Assembly: GCA_937868095.1 (NCBI GenBank)
Contig: CALMLO010000032.1
Coordinates: forward strand, 1 to 64,000
From: an uncultured Phycisphaerales bacterium
Lineage (GTDB): Bacteria; Planctomycetota; Phycisphaerae; Sedimentisphaerales; Anaerohalosphaeraceae
Direction: 5' to 3'
Length of the DNA stretch: 64,000 bases
Of this stretch, positions 26,833 through 35,855 are shown one piece after another; position 1 is the stretch's first letter, and the number at the start of each line of letters is the position of its first letter. Made by a program: the position numbers and the translations under genes. Under the pieces are notes generated by a model. It saw nothing but the letters and a program-made list of their open reading frames with translations. It did not search any database and was not told the origin of the DNA.

Positions 26833-28245
26833 ATGAGACCATTTATTCACGAGGATTTTCTGCTGGAGAGCAAGACGGCTTCGCGGCTGTATCATGAATA
26901 TGCCGAGCTGATGCCGATTTATGATTATCACTGTCATCTGCCGGTCAAACAGATTGCCGAAGACAGCTGCTTTGACAATCTGACGGCGGCGTGGCTGAGG
27001 GGAGACCATTACAAATGGCGTGCGATGCGGACCAACGGCATTCCGGAAGAGCGGATTACGGGGTCGGCTTCGGATTATGAAAAGTTTGCGGCGTGGGCTC
27101 AGACGGTGCCGTACACCCTTCGCAATCCTCTCTATCACTGGACGCATCTGGAGTTGAAGCGGTATTTCGGGATTGATATGCTGCTGGGGCCGAGTACGGG
27201 GGAGCGGATTTATGAGGCGTGCAGCGAGCTGCTGAAAACGCCGGAGTTCAGCGTCCGCAATCTGCTTCGGAAGATGAATGTTCGGCTGGTTTGCACGACA
27301 GAGGACCCTGTGGACTCGCTGGAGATGCATCAGCAGATTCGGCGGGATGGTTTTGAAATTTTTGTTCATACGGCGTGGCGGCCGGATAAGGCGCTGCAGG
27401 CAGAAAATCCTGCTTTTCTGAATTCGTGGCTGGACCGGCTTGAGGCGGCGGCGGGGATGTCGATTCGTTCCTATTCTGATTTGCTTGAGGCGCTGCAGAA
27501 GCGGCATGATGAGTTTGCTGCGAACGGCTGCCGGCTTTCGGATTACGGGCTGGAGACGGTGTATGCGGCGGAGTGCACTCCGTCGCAGGCGGAGGCGGCT
27601 TTTGCCAAACTGCGGGCGGGGCAGCCGCTGACGCAAAGCGAATGTCTCCAGTACAAGTCGGCGCTGCTGTATGAGCTGGCGGCGATGGATGCGCGGGCGG
27701 GGTGGGTGCTTCAGCTGCATCTGGGGGCGCTTCGGAACACCAACAGCAAGATTCTTAAGCAGTTGGGGGCGGACAGCGGCTGCGATTCAATCGGGGATTT
27801 TGATATGGCTCGTCCGCTGGCGGCTTTTCTGGATCGGCTGAACCGGCAGGACCTGCTGCCTAAGACGATTTTGTATAATCTGAATCCGCGGGATAATGAG
27901 CTGATGGCAACGATGATCGGGAATTTTCAGGACGGCTCCTATCCGGGCAAACTGCAGTATGGTGCGGCGTGGTGGTTTCTTGACCAGAAAGACGGGATTG
28001 AACGGCAGCTGGAGGCCCTTTCAAATATGGGGCTTATGAGCCGGTTTGTGGGGATGCTTACTGATTCGCGGAGTTTTTTATCCTTTCCCCGGCACGAATA
28101 TTTTCGTAGAATCCTCTGCAATGTAATTGCGGCGGATGTGGAGCAGGGGCTGCTGCCGCCGGATTTTGACTGGCTGGGCCAGGTTATTGGGGATATTTGT
28201 TTTCACAATGCGTGCCGTTATTTTGGGATGGAGTGTTCCATCTGA
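26833..28245 (+). CDS. uxaC: Glucuronate/galacturonate isomerase UxaC
   Basis: 470 residues, full length for the UxaC family of amidohydrolase-fold isomerases. The metal-binding HxH lies in IYDYHCHLPV, with FEIFVHTAWRPDKAL, GWVLQLHLGALRN and GMLTDSRSFLSFPRHEYFRR as further family motifs. It converts D-glucuronate to D-fructuronate and D-galacturonate to D-tagaturonate in the cytoplasm. It lies 20 bp after gnd and 15 bp before dctP, so uptake and first step are co-transcribed. Galacturonate use would need a tagaturonate reductase, which is not seen here. Confidence 0.96.
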   Translation: MRPFIHEDFLLESKTASRLYHEYAELMPIYDYHCHLPVKQIAEDSCFDNLTAAWLRGDHYKWRAMRTNGIPEERITGSASDYEKFAAWAQTVPYTLRNPLYHWTHLELKRYFGIDMLLGPSTGERIYEACSELLKTPEFSVRNLLRKMNVRLVCTTEDPVDSLEMHQQIRRDGFEIFVHTAWRPDKALQAENPAFLNSWLDRLEAAAGMSIRSYSDLLEALQKRHDEFAANGCRLSDYGLETVYAAECTPSQAEAAFAKLRAGQPLTQSECLQYKSALLYELAAMDARAGWVLQLHLGALRNTNSKILKQLGADSGCDSIGDFDMARPLAAFLDRLNRQDLLPKTILYNLNPRDNELMATMIGNFQDGSYPGKLQYGAAWWFLDQKDGIERQLEALSNMGLMSRFVGMLTDSRSFLSFPRHEYFRRILCNVIAADVEQGLLPPDFDWLGQVIGDICFHNACRYFGMECSI

Positions 28246-28260
28246 CGAGGTGAAGATACG

Positions 28261-29250
28261 ATGAAGAAAGGGCTTTTGGTTTTTACGAGTCTTTCGCTGG
28301 TTTATCTGACGGTCGTTTACGTGATTTCGGCTTGTCAGGAGGAACGAGATGTTCGGGTTCTTCGGCTGGCTCACAGTCTGAATCTTCGTCATCCGGTTCA
28401 TCTTACGCTGGAGTATCTGGCTGAGCGTGTTCGGGAGAAATCGGACGGGCATCTGATTGTGGAGGTTTTTCCCAATGAGCAGCTGGGCACGGAGAAAGAA
28501 CAGATTGAAGCCCTTCAAATCGGCTATATGGCGATGACGAAGACGTCCACGGCGCCGATGGAAAGTTTTGTGCCGGAGTTGAAAATCTTCGGGATTCCTT
28601 ATTTGTTTCGCGATTCGGAGCATTTCTGGAAGGTGGTGCAGGGGCCGATCGGCAAAAAACTTCTCGAGGCGGGTGTGGACAAAGGCCTGAAGGGGCTGTG
28701 CTATTATGATGCAGGGGCGCGGAGTTTTTATGCGAAGAAGCCCATTACCAGCCCGGACGACCTGAAGGGGCTGAAAGTGCGTGTGATGCAGAGCATTATG
28801 GCGATGGAGATGATTGAGACGATGGGTGCCTCGCCGACTCCGATTCCGTGGGGGGAACTGTACACGGCGCTGGATCAGGGGACTGTGGATGCGGCGGAGA
28901 ACAACCCGCCGTCGTTTGAGACCTCGCGGCATTTTGAAGTGTGCAAATATTACATCCTTGACGAACATGTGCGTGTGCCGGATATGCTGGTTATCAGCAC
29001 GGAGGTGTGGAATCATCTTTCGCCGCAGGAGCAGGCGATTCTGCAGGAGGCGGTTGAGGAATCGGTGGTTTACAACCGGAAGGCCTGGGCGGAAGCGGAA
29101 GTCGCGTCGCTGAATGCGGTGAAGGCCGCCGGCGTGACGGTGATTGAGCCGGATAAGACGCTTTTTCAGCAGGCCGTTAGGCCGATGTGGGAACGCTACA
29201 AAAATACGGAACTGGGCGATTTGATTCGACAGATTCAGGAGGTACGCTAA
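28261..29250 (+). CDS. dctP: TRAP transporter solute-binding protein DctP
   Basis: 329 residues. An N-terminal hydrophobic signal covers about 5-24, with a cysteine in VISACQEE that suggests a lipoprotein. The DctP fold follows: VLRLAHSLNLRHPVH, FPNEQLGTEKEQIEALQIG, LKVRVMQSIMAMEMIETMGA with the substrate-carboxylate arginine, and ELYTALDQGTVDAAENNPPS. TRAP binding proteins of the UxuT/YiaO kind take sugar acids, and the operon suggests uronates or their oligomer products (inference). The stop overlaps the start of the Q subunit (TAATG). Confidence 0.92.
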   Translation: MKKGLLVFTSLSLVYLTVVYVISACQEERDVRVLRLAHSLNLRHPVHLTLEYLAERVREKSDGHLIVEVFPNEQLGTEKEQIEALQIGYMAMTKTSTAPMESFVPELKIFGIPYLFRDSEHFWKVVQGPIGKKLLEAGVDKGLKGLCYYDAGARSFYAKKPITSPDDLKGLKVRVMQSIMAMEMIETMGASPTPIPWGELYTALDQGTVDAAENNPPSFETSRHFEVCKYYILDEHVRVPDMLVISTEVWNHLSPQEQAILQEAVEESVVYNRKAWAEAEVASLNAVKAAGVTVIEPDKTLFQQAVRPMWERYKNTELGDLIRQIQEVR

Positions 29251-29807
29251 TGGCCCAATGGATTAAGAAAATTCTCGACTGCTGTCTGGAGGTTCTTGTG
29301 ATGGTGGTCACAGGCGTGCTGGTGATTGATGTTCTCTGGCAGGTGTTTACGCGGTATGTGCTTGAGAATCCGAGCAAGTGGACGGAAGAGTTGGCGATTT
29401 TTCTGCTGGTTTGGGTTGCGCTGCTGGGGGCTGCTGTGGCGACGGGCCGGGGGGCACATCTTGGGATTGATTATTTTGTTCAGAAACTGCCGCGTCGGGG
29501 TCAGATTGCGGCGGAGATATTTGCCTTTTTGTGCATTGTTCTGTTTGCGATATTTGTGATGATTGCAGGCGGAGCAGAGCTGGTGCGGATGACCCTGCAT
29601 TTGCAGCAGAAGTCGCCGGCACTGGGGGTAGAGATGGGGTATGTGTATCTGGCGGTGCCTATCAGCGGCTTCTTTATGCTTTTGTACGGTGCCATTGGGC
29701 TTTACGAACGGATTAGAGCGTATTTGATGAGCCAGTCTGAAGCGGCCGAAGGCCCTTCGGATGCGGCGGGGCGGCCTGAGGGCCTGCCGGGAAGGGAGGA
29801 TTTATGA
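29250..29807 (+). CDS. dctQ: TRAP transporter small membrane subunit DctQ
   Basis: 185 residues with four hydrophobic segments, as in DctQ. The signature WTEELAIFLLVWVALLGAAVA lies near the second helix. The start at 29250 overlaps the dctP stop by one base; a longer frame begins inside dctP. The last 25 residues are a soluble, acidic Gly/Pro-rich tail. It pairs with the large M subunit to form the sodium-driven transporter. Confidence 0.92.
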   Translation: MAQWIKKILDCCLEVLVMVVTGVLVIDVLWQVFTRYVLENPSKWTEELAIFLLVWVALLGAAVATGRGAHLGIDYFVQKLPRRGQIAAEIFAFLCIVLFAIFVMIAGGAELVRMTLHLQQKSPALGVEMGYVYLAVPISGFFMLLYGAIGLYERIRAYLMSQSEAAEGPSDAAGRPEGLPGREDL

Positions 29808-31105
29808 ATTTTCCGGTTCAGGTTCTGGTTGTGAGTTTTGTACTGCTGCTGGTTTTTAATGTGCCGGTGGCTTTTTCGATGGGGATTGCATCGGTGCTGG
29901 CGATGCTGGCGATGGGTGATTTGCCGGCATTGGTTGCGGTTGCTCATAAGATGATAACAGGCATTGACGAATTTTCGCTTCTGGCTATTCCCTTTTTTAT
30001 TTTGTCGGGTTTGTTTATGGGGCACGGGGGGATTGCGCGGCGGCTGATTGATTTTGCCAATGTCCTGGTGGGGCGTTTTCGCGGGGGGCTTGCGCTGGTG
30101 AATATTCTTACGTGCATGCTGTTTGGTGCGATTTCGGGGTCGGCGACGGCGGCGGTTTCGAGTGTGGGCGGCTTTATGATTCCGCTGATGAATAAGAGGG
30201 GGTATGACCGTGAGTTTAATGCGTCGGTGACGATTACGGCCGCGACGACCGGCTTGCTGATTCCGCCGAGCAATGTGATGATTGTGTATTCACTGGCGGC
30301 GGGCGGTGCGGTTTCGATTGCTGCGATTTTTATGGCGGGGGTGATTCCGGGGATTCTGGTGGGGCTGGCGCTGATGGTTGCCAGCACTCTTATTTCGTGG
30401 AGGCGGAATTACGGGAAGGGAGAAACTGTTCGGCTGAGTGAGACCTGGAAGCGTTTCTTTAAGGCCATTCCGGCGCTGCTGCTGATTGTGATTGTGATGG
30501 GGGGAATTTTGGGGGGTGTGTTTACGGCGACGGAGGCGTCGGCGGTGGCTGTGCTGTATTCGTTTTTGCTGGCGGTTGTTTTTTATAAGGAAGTGAAGTG
30601 GCGGGAAATCCCCGGGATTCTGCTGCAGGGGGGTGTGATGACGTCTGTGGTGTTTCTGCTGATTGCTGCGAGTATGGCGATGAGCTGGGTGCTTGCGGCG
30701 GAGCGGATTCCGCAGGATATCAGTGCGGCACTGCTGGGGCTGACGCACAATAAGATTCTGGTTCTGCTGATTATCAATCTGATTCTGCTGGCGGTGGGGA
30801 CATTTATGGATATGACGCCGGCTGTTCTGATTTTTACGCCTATTTTTCTGCCGGTGGTGGATACGTTCGGGATTCATCCGCTTCATTTCGGGATTATCAT
30901 GATTATGAATTTGTGCATCGGTCTTTGTACGCCGCCGGTGGGGACTTGCCTTTTCCTTGGGTGCGGGATTGCCGAAACGACGGTTACGAAGGTGATGAGG
31001 CAGATTCTGCCTTTTTATGCGGCGATGATTATCGTGCTGTTCATATGCTCGTATATACCTGCGCTGTCGATGTGGCTGCCGGAGCAGCTGGGCTTATTGA
31101 AATAA
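29804..31105 (+). CDS. dctM: TRAP transporter large permease DctM
   Basis: 433 residues, about 12 membrane segments. Family motifs are IPFFILSGLFMGHGGIARR, MLFGAISGSATAAVSSVG, TAATTGLLIPPSNVMIVYS and LCIGLCTPPVGTCLFLG. It overlaps dctQ by 4 bp (ATGA). It is the last gene of the operon. The converging glycyl radical enzyme gene ends 38 bp away with no clear terminator between them. Confidence 0.95.
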   Translation: MNFPVQVLVVSFVLLLVFNVPVAFSMGIASVLAMLAMGDLPALVAVAHKMITGIDEFSLLAIPFFILSGLFMGHGGIARRLIDFANVLVGRFRGGLALVNILTCMLFGAISGSATAAVSSVGGFMIPLMNKRGYDREFNASVTITAATTGLLIPPSNVMIVYSLAAGGAVSIAAIFMAGVIPGILVGLALMVASTLISWRRNYGKGETVRLSETWKRFFKAIPALLLIVIVMGGILGGVFTATEASAVAVLYSFLLAVVFYKEVKWREIPGILLQGGVMTSVVFLLIAASMAMSWVLAAERIPQDISAALLGLTHNKILVLLIINLILLAVGTFMDMTPAVLIFTPIFLPVVDTFGIHPLHFGIIMIMNLCIGLCTPPVGTCLFLGCGIAETTVTKVMRQILPFYAAMIIVLFICSYIPALSMWLPEQLGLLK

Positions 31106-31143
31106 TCAGCCGGTATGCGGAGCAGGCGGCGAAAAGAAATTGA

Positions 31144-33504
31144 TTAGAGCACCGTCTGTTCTGTTCGGGCGATGATTTCGTTTTGGAGTCCTTCTCCCAG
31201 TTCGACAAAATAGTCGCTGTATCCGGCGACCCGTACAATCAGATGACGGTACTGCTGGGGATTTTTCTGGGCCTCCAGCAGGGTTTGGCGATTGATGACA
31301 TTGAACTGGACGTGGTGTCCGTCGAGGCGGAAATAACTTCGGACGAGTTGAACGAGTTTGTCGAGTCCTTCGCCTTCGAGCACCTGGGGGTTGAATTTCA
31401 TATTCAGGAGTGTGCCGCCTGTTCGGGCGTGGTCGAGTTTTCCTGCGGATTTGAGGACGGCGGTTGGGCCTTCGGTATCGGCTCCCTGGCTGGGTGAGAT
31501 TCCTTCGGAGACAGGCAGTCCGGCTTTTCGGCCGTTGGGCAGGGCGCCGGTGACTTCTCCGAAGTAGATATGAACAGTGGTGGGGAGCAGGTTGATTCGA
31601 TATTTGTCGCCTTTGGTGTTGGGTCTGCCGTTGACGGCCTCGTAATAGAGGTTGAAGACATCGACGGCGATGGAGTCGGCATAGTCGTCGTCGTTGCCGT
31701 AGCGCGGACTTTGGGTTAACTGCTTTTGAAGTGTTTCCATACCGCCGAAGTTGGCTTTTAAGGCGTTTAAGAGGGTTTGCATGGTCATGGTTTTGCGGTC
31801 GAATACGTGGTATTTGACTGCCGCCATGGCGTCGGTAAGTGTGCCGATGCCGACACCCTGGATATAAGTTGTGTTGTAGCGCGGGCCGCCGTCGTGATAA
31901 TCTTTGCCCCGCTGAATGCAGTCGTCAACGAGTACGGACATGAAGGGGGATGGCATCCACTCGGCGTAGAGGCGTTCGATAATCTGATTGCCGCGGATTT
32001 TGATATTGATGAAGTGATTGAGTTGGGTTTTGTAGGCGTCGAGGAGCTGCTCGAAGGAGGTAAAGGTTTCGGGCCGGCCGGTTTTGGGTCCGAGCTGGAG
32101 GCCGGTTCGTGGGTCTTGTCCGTTGTGGAGGGCCAGTTCAAAGATTTTGGGCCAGTTGCAATAGCCGGTGAGGGTGCAGCTTTCTTTTCCAAAGGCGCTG
32201 ATTTCGACGCAGCCGCTGGGGCCTCCGCTGCGGGCGTCGAAGAGGGTTTTTCCGTCGTGGAGCATTTCCCGAATGATGACATCCGTATTGAAAATGGAGG
32301 GCTGGCCGAGTCCGGTGCGAATGACCTGGCAGGCGCGTTTGAGGAAGCGGTCGGGATTTTTTGCGCTGACTTGAATGCAGCAGCTGGGCTGAACGAGCTG
32401 CATTTCTTCGACGACGTCAAGAATGAGATAGGATACATCGTTTACGGCATCCTGTCCGGTTTTGGGGTCTACGCCGCCGATGTTGATGAGGGCGAAATCG
32501 GTATAGGTTCCGCTTTGTTCTTCGGTAATGCCGACTTTGGGGGGCGCGGGCTGGTTGTTGAATTTAATCCAGAAGCACTGGAGGAATTCGCGTGCCTGCT
32601 GGGGGGTGAGTGTGCCGGCTTCGAGTTCTTTTTTGTAAAACGGGTACAGATGCTGATCGAGACGGCCCGGGTTGTAGGAATCCCAGACGTTCAGGTCTGT
32701 GACTACGCCGAGATGGACAAACCAGTAGGCCTGGAGGGCTTCCCGGAATGTTCTGGGGGGATAGGCGGGCACGTGCCGGCAGACGGCGGCGATTTCTTCC
32801 AGTTCCTTCTTGCGGATGGGGTCGGTCTGCCGGGCGGCCAGCTGTTCGGCTTTTTCGGCGTAGCGGCGAGCGAGGGTCAGGACGGCGTCAATGGCTAGTT
32901 TCATTCCCTGGAGTTCCTGCTGTTTGCGGAAGGCCTGGGGGTCGTTCAGGAAGTCCAGTTTGCGCATGGATTCTGCGATGTCATCCTGAAAGTCGAGCAG
33001 GCCTTTGCGGTAGATTTTGTCATCGAGGATGGCGTGTCCGGGTGCCCGCTGCTCCATAAACTCGGTAAAGACTCCGGCTTCGAAGGCGCGATGCCAGTCT
33101 TCGCTCATGGCGGCGAAGAGCTTCTCCCGCATGGTTTTGCCCTTCCAGAAGGGGATGATTCTATCCGTATAAATTTTTTTGACTTCGTCGCTGACGTCGA
33201 AGGAGGTTTTGCTGCGGCGTGCCATGATTTCAAAATCTTCGAGGGTGTGGCAGCACAATTCGGGGTAAGTATAGGTTGCTTTGGGTGCGGGGCCTCTTTC
33301 GCCGACAATGAGTTCTCCGTCGTTGATGCAGATGTATTTGCGGCTCATGATGTATTGAAGGGCCAGCCCGCGGACGATGGGTGCGGACTGCTCCATGGCG
33401 ATGCCGCTTTGATAGAAGTCTGTAATCAGTTCAGCCCTTTCGGCGCTGATATAGGGTTTGGTGTTGACGCTTTGTGCCCGCAGTTTTGCAACTCGTTCGT
33501 TCAT
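31144..33504 (-). CDS. hypD: HypD-like glycyl radical enzyme (trans-4-hydroxyproline dehydratase candidate)
   Basis: 786 residues, full-length glycyl radical enzyme. The thiyl cysteine C432 and base E434 lie in SGCVEIS, and the radical glycine is G761 in VRVAGYSDYF. Compared from memory with trans-4-hydroxy-L-proline dehydratase HypD, the substrate contacts appear kept with an offset of two to three: D275, S331, D336 and F337 (SGTYTDF), Y448 (LTGY) and T642/643 (LPTTVHIYFGE). HypD dehydrates hydroxyproline to pyrroline-5-carboxylate under anaerobic conditions, which ProC then reduces to proline. The partner activase gene lies 4 bp upstream. Databases may name it only formate acetyltransferase or glycerol dehydratase family. 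Family membership is certain; substrate is moderately supported. The symbol is the GRE hypD, not the hydrogenase gene. Confidence 0.85.
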   Translation of the reverse strand: MNERVAKLRAQSVNTKPYISAERAELITDFYQSGIAMEQSAPIVRGLALQYIMSRKYICINDGELIVGERGPAPKATYTYPELCCHTLEDFEIMARRSKTSFDVSDEVKKIYTDRIIPFWKGKTMREKLFAAMSEDWHRAFEAGVFTEFMEQRAPGHAILDDKIYRKGLLDFQDDIAESMRKLDFLNDPQAFRKQQELQGMKLAIDAVLTLARRYAEKAEQLAARQTDPIRKKELEEIAAVCRHVPAYPPRTFREALQAYWFVHLGVVTDLNVWDSYNPGRLDQHLYPFYKKELEAGTLTPQQAREFLQCFWIKFNNQPAPPKVGITEEQSGTYTDFALINIGGVDPKTGQDAVNDVSYLILDVVEEMQLVQPSCCIQVSAKNPDRFLKRACQVIRTGLGQPSIFNTDVIIREMLHDGKTLFDARSGGPSGCVEISAFGKESCTLTGYCNWPKIFELALHNGQDPRTGLQLGPKTGRPETFTSFEQLLDAYKTQLNHFINIKIRGNQIIERLYAEWMPSPFMSVLVDDCIQRGKDYHDGGPRYNTTYIQGVGIGTLTDAMAAVKYHVFDRKTMTMQTLLNALKANFGGMETLQKQLTQSPRYGNDDDYADSIAVDVFNLYYEAVNGRPNTKGDKYRINLLPTTVHIYFGEVTGALPNGRKAGLPVSEGISPSQGADTEGPTAVLKSAGKLDHARTGGTLLNMKFNPQVLEGEGLDKLVQLVRSYFRLDGHHVQFNVINRQTLLEAQKNPQQYRHLIVRVAGYSDYFVELGEGLQNEIIARTEQTVL

Positions 33505-33508
33505 TTTT

Positions 33509-34426
33509 TCACCCGCCGATTTTTACGGTAAATCCCATTTGCTGCAGCTGGTTTGCAAATTCTTTCATCTGTTCGTCTGAGGGTCGCCTGGCATTGAATA
33601 TTTTGCCGGTTTTGCCGAGGCGCTCGGCTTTGGCAAGCCCTCCACTATTATACGGCAGCAAGTCGATTTGTTTTACAGTTTTTAGATTTTGTACGAAACG
33701 GCCGAGGGCTTCGATGGTCTCCGGCTGGTCGTTGAATCCGCCGATAATGGGCATTCGGATTATGACGTGCCTGGCATTTTGGCTTAACCACCTAATATTA
33801 TCCAGAATCAGGTGATTGTCCACGCCTGTAAATTGGCGATGTTTTGCGGAATCGAGATGTTTGATGTCGCACAAAAACAGAGATGCTACGTCTGCAATTG
33901 ATTCTATTATTTGACGGCTTGCAAAACAGGAGGTATCGACAGCGGTGTGCAAATCGATGGTTTTGCAGGCGGTCAGCAGGGCTTTCAGGAAGTTGGGCTG
34001 CATGAGGGGTTCGCCGCCGGAAAAGGTTACGCCGCCGCCTGACTGGTCGTAAAAAACAGAATCTTTCTCGATTTCTTTCAAAATCTCGCGGACAGATACC
34101 TTTCTGCCGACTCGTTCCATTGCCTGGGAGGGGCAGGGGTCGATGCACGTTCCGCAGACGGTACAGCGGCTTATATCTCGATGTATTCTATCGCCTACCC
34201 GCTTTAGGGCGTTGTTTGGGCAGATTTGGAGGCATCGGCCGCACAGGATGCAGCGGACGTTGCGATGAATCATTTCTATGCCGACTTCCCAGCTTTCGGG
34301 GTTATGGCACCAGGCGCAGCGAAGGGGGCAGCCCTTGAAAAACACGGTTGTCCGGATGCCTGGGCCGTCGTGAATGGCGTATTTTTTGATGTCAAAAATC
34401 GTACCGGTTATCTGACTGTTGTCCAT
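33509..34426 (-). CDS. Glycyl radical enzyme activase (radical SAM)
   Basis: 305 residues. The radical SAM cluster motif is CPLRCAWC (C-x3-C-x2-C). A two-[4Fe-4S] ferredoxin insert follows (CILCGRCLQICP and CTVCGTCIDPCP), typical of activases for non-PFL glycyl radical enzymes. TFSGGEPLMQ binds SAM and CDIKHLDSAKHRQFTG is the downstream family motif. It makes the radical on G761 of the partner enzyme. It is the first gene of the two-gene operon, with a promoter just upstream. The product requires anoxic conditions. Confidence 0.93.
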   Translation of the reverse strand: MDNSQITGTIFDIKKYAIHDGPGIRTTVFFKGCPLRCAWCHNPESWEVGIEMIHRNVRCILCGRCLQICPNNALKRVGDRIHRDISRCTVCGTCIDPCPSQAMERVGRKVSVREILKEIEKDSVFYDQSGGGVTFSGGEPLMQPNFLKALLTACKTIDLHTAVDTSCFASRQIIESIADVASLFLCDIKHLDSAKHRQFTGVDNHLILDNIRWLSQNARHVIIRMPIIGGFNDQPETIEALGRFVQNLKTVKQIDLLPYNSGGLAKAERLGKTGKIFNARRPSDEQMKEFANQLQQMGFTVKIGG

Positions 34427-34456
34427 CTGATTTTCTCGTTTGTCTGAATCTGTTTT

Positions 34457-34485
34457 ATGATACTTGAAAGGCGGCCTTTTTTCAA
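34457..34485 (-). promoter_or_regulatory. Promoter of the glycyl radical enzyme operon
   Basis: On the minus strand TTGAAA and TATCAT are 17 bp apart, 31 bp upstream of the activase start. The -35 box is one arm of an inverted repeat TTGAAA...TTTCAA that fills the spacer, so a repressor could act there. Confidence 0.5.
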
Positions 34486-34635
34486 TCCATTTGGAGATAG
34501 GCGGGTCTCGGTTTCGGTGTTTTGTTGTCGGGATTTTTCCATTCCTTTCTCTTTTTTTGCGAAATCTTGACTGAAAAGGGGGGAGTTGGTAGTGTGGGGG
34601 TTTTTAAGGGAACTGATTTTCAGGAGATTTGCGCC

Positions 34636-35607
34636 GTGAGGATACTGTCGGGGATACAGCCGTCGGGAAAACTTCATATTGGAAATTATTTTGGTGCGAT
34701 GCGTCAGCATTTGGCCCTTCAGGAAGAACATGAAGCGTTCTATTTTATTGCGGATTATCACGCTCTTACTTCTAATCCGGAGCCGGAGGCCCTGCGTGAG
34801 CGGACGTTTGCGGTGGCGATGGATTATCTGGCACTGGGTCTGAATCCGGAAAAGACGGTTTTCTGGCGTCAGTCGGATGTGCCGGCGGTAACGGAACTGC
34901 AATGGATTCTTTCGTGCATTACTCCGATGGGGCTTCTGCATCGGTGCACGAGTTATAAAGAAAAGGTTTCGCAGGGGCTCAGTCCCAATCATGGTTTGTT
35001 TGCTTATCCGGTGCTTCAGGCGGCGGATATTCTGATTTTTGACAGCCAATTGGTGCCTGTGGGGGCCGACCAGAAGCAGCATATTGAGGTAACGCGGGAT
35101 ATCGCCATCAAATTCAATAATACCTACGGGGATGTTTTTGTCATTCCGGAAGAGTATATTGTTGAATCGGTGGCGGTTGTGCCCGGTTTGGACGGGCGGA
35201 AGATGTCCAAAAGTTATGATAATACGATTGAGATTTTTGAGGAGGAAAGCAGCATCCGGAAGAAGGTGATGCGGATTGTGACGGATTCGACACCAGTGGA
35301 AGAACCGAAAGACCCTCAGCGGTGCAATCTTTTTGCTCTTCTTCGGCTGGCTGCCGAGCCGGCGGAGCTGAAAGAGTGGGAGGAAAGGTACCGGAAGGGG
35401 GGGCTGGGGTATGGGACTGTCAAGCAGCGGATTGCGGAGCTGCTGGTTGAGTATTTTCGTCCCTATCGGACGAAACGGGAGGAGTTGGAGAAGAACCGGG
35501 ATTATGTGGAAAAAGTGCTGATGGAGGGAGCAGCTAAGGCCGGTGCGGCGGCCCGCAAGACGCTTGACCGCGTTCGGCGTGCGGTGGGGCTGAAGGGGAT
35601 TCTGTGA
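34636..35607 (+). CDS. trpS: Tryptophan--tRNA ligase
   Basis: 323 residues, class I aminoacyl-tRNA synthetase. The HIGH-type motif is KLHIGNYFGAM near the N terminus and the KMSKS loop is GRKMSKSYDNT. Tryptophan-pocket segments such as YPVLQAADILIF and VGADQKQHIE are present. The start is the GTG at 34636 with AGGAG upstream, giving the family N terminus RILSGIQPSGKLH; the longer upstream frame is not family-like. It charges tRNA-Trp. Its stop overlaps the start of the next gene. Confidence 0.97.
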   Translation: MRILSGIQPSGKLHIGNYFGAMRQHLALQEEHEAFYFIADYHALTSNPEPEALRERTFAVAMDYLALGLNPEKTVFWRQSDVPAVTELQWILSCITPMGLLHRCTSYKEKVSQGLSPNHGLFAYPVLQAADILIFDSQLVPVGADQKQHIEVTRDIAIKFNNTYGDVFVIPEEYIVESVAVVPGLDGRKMSKSYDNTIEIFEEESSIRKKVMRIVTDSTPVEEPKDPQRCNLFALLRLAAEPAELKEWEERYRKGGLGYGTVKQRIAELLVEYFRPYRTKREELEKNRDYVEKVLMEGAAKAGAAARKTLDRVRRAVGLKGIL

Positions 35608-35855
35608 ACGAAGAGCAAAAACTGGTAACGGTTGGGCGGTATGCGTCCGAGATGGAAGCACACCTGGCCCAAATGGTGCTTGAAGAGGCGGGGATTCGCT
35701 CGGTTATTCTTGGAGAGCCGATCAGCAGCGGGCTGTATCCTGTTTTTGAGCCGTTTCTTGCGGTGCAGGTTTTTGAAGAGGATGCGGCGCGGGCGTCGGC
35801 TTTGCTGGAGGAAAAGGAGAGGGCGGGTGATTTGAACGGCGAGGGGGACTTGTGA
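35604..35855 (+). CDS. DUF2007-like small protein
   Basis: 83 residues with a GTG start overlapping the trpS stop (GTGA). It has the DUF2007 'putative signal-transducing protein' pattern: VTVGRYASEMEAHLAQMVLE, an EEAGIRSVILGEP turn and the FLAVQVFEEDAARA strand-helix. Function of the family is unknown. It overlaps scpA by 4 bp, so trpS, this gene and scpA are translationally coupled. Confidence 0.75.
   Translation: MNEEQKLVTVGRYASEMEAHLAQMVLEEAGIRSVILGEPISSGLYPVFEPFLAVQVFEEDAARASALLEEKERAGDLNGEGDL

Noticed and set aside
31106-31143. Terminator between dctM and the GRE gene
   Set aside because: No stem with T tract could be found in the 38 bp between the converging genes.
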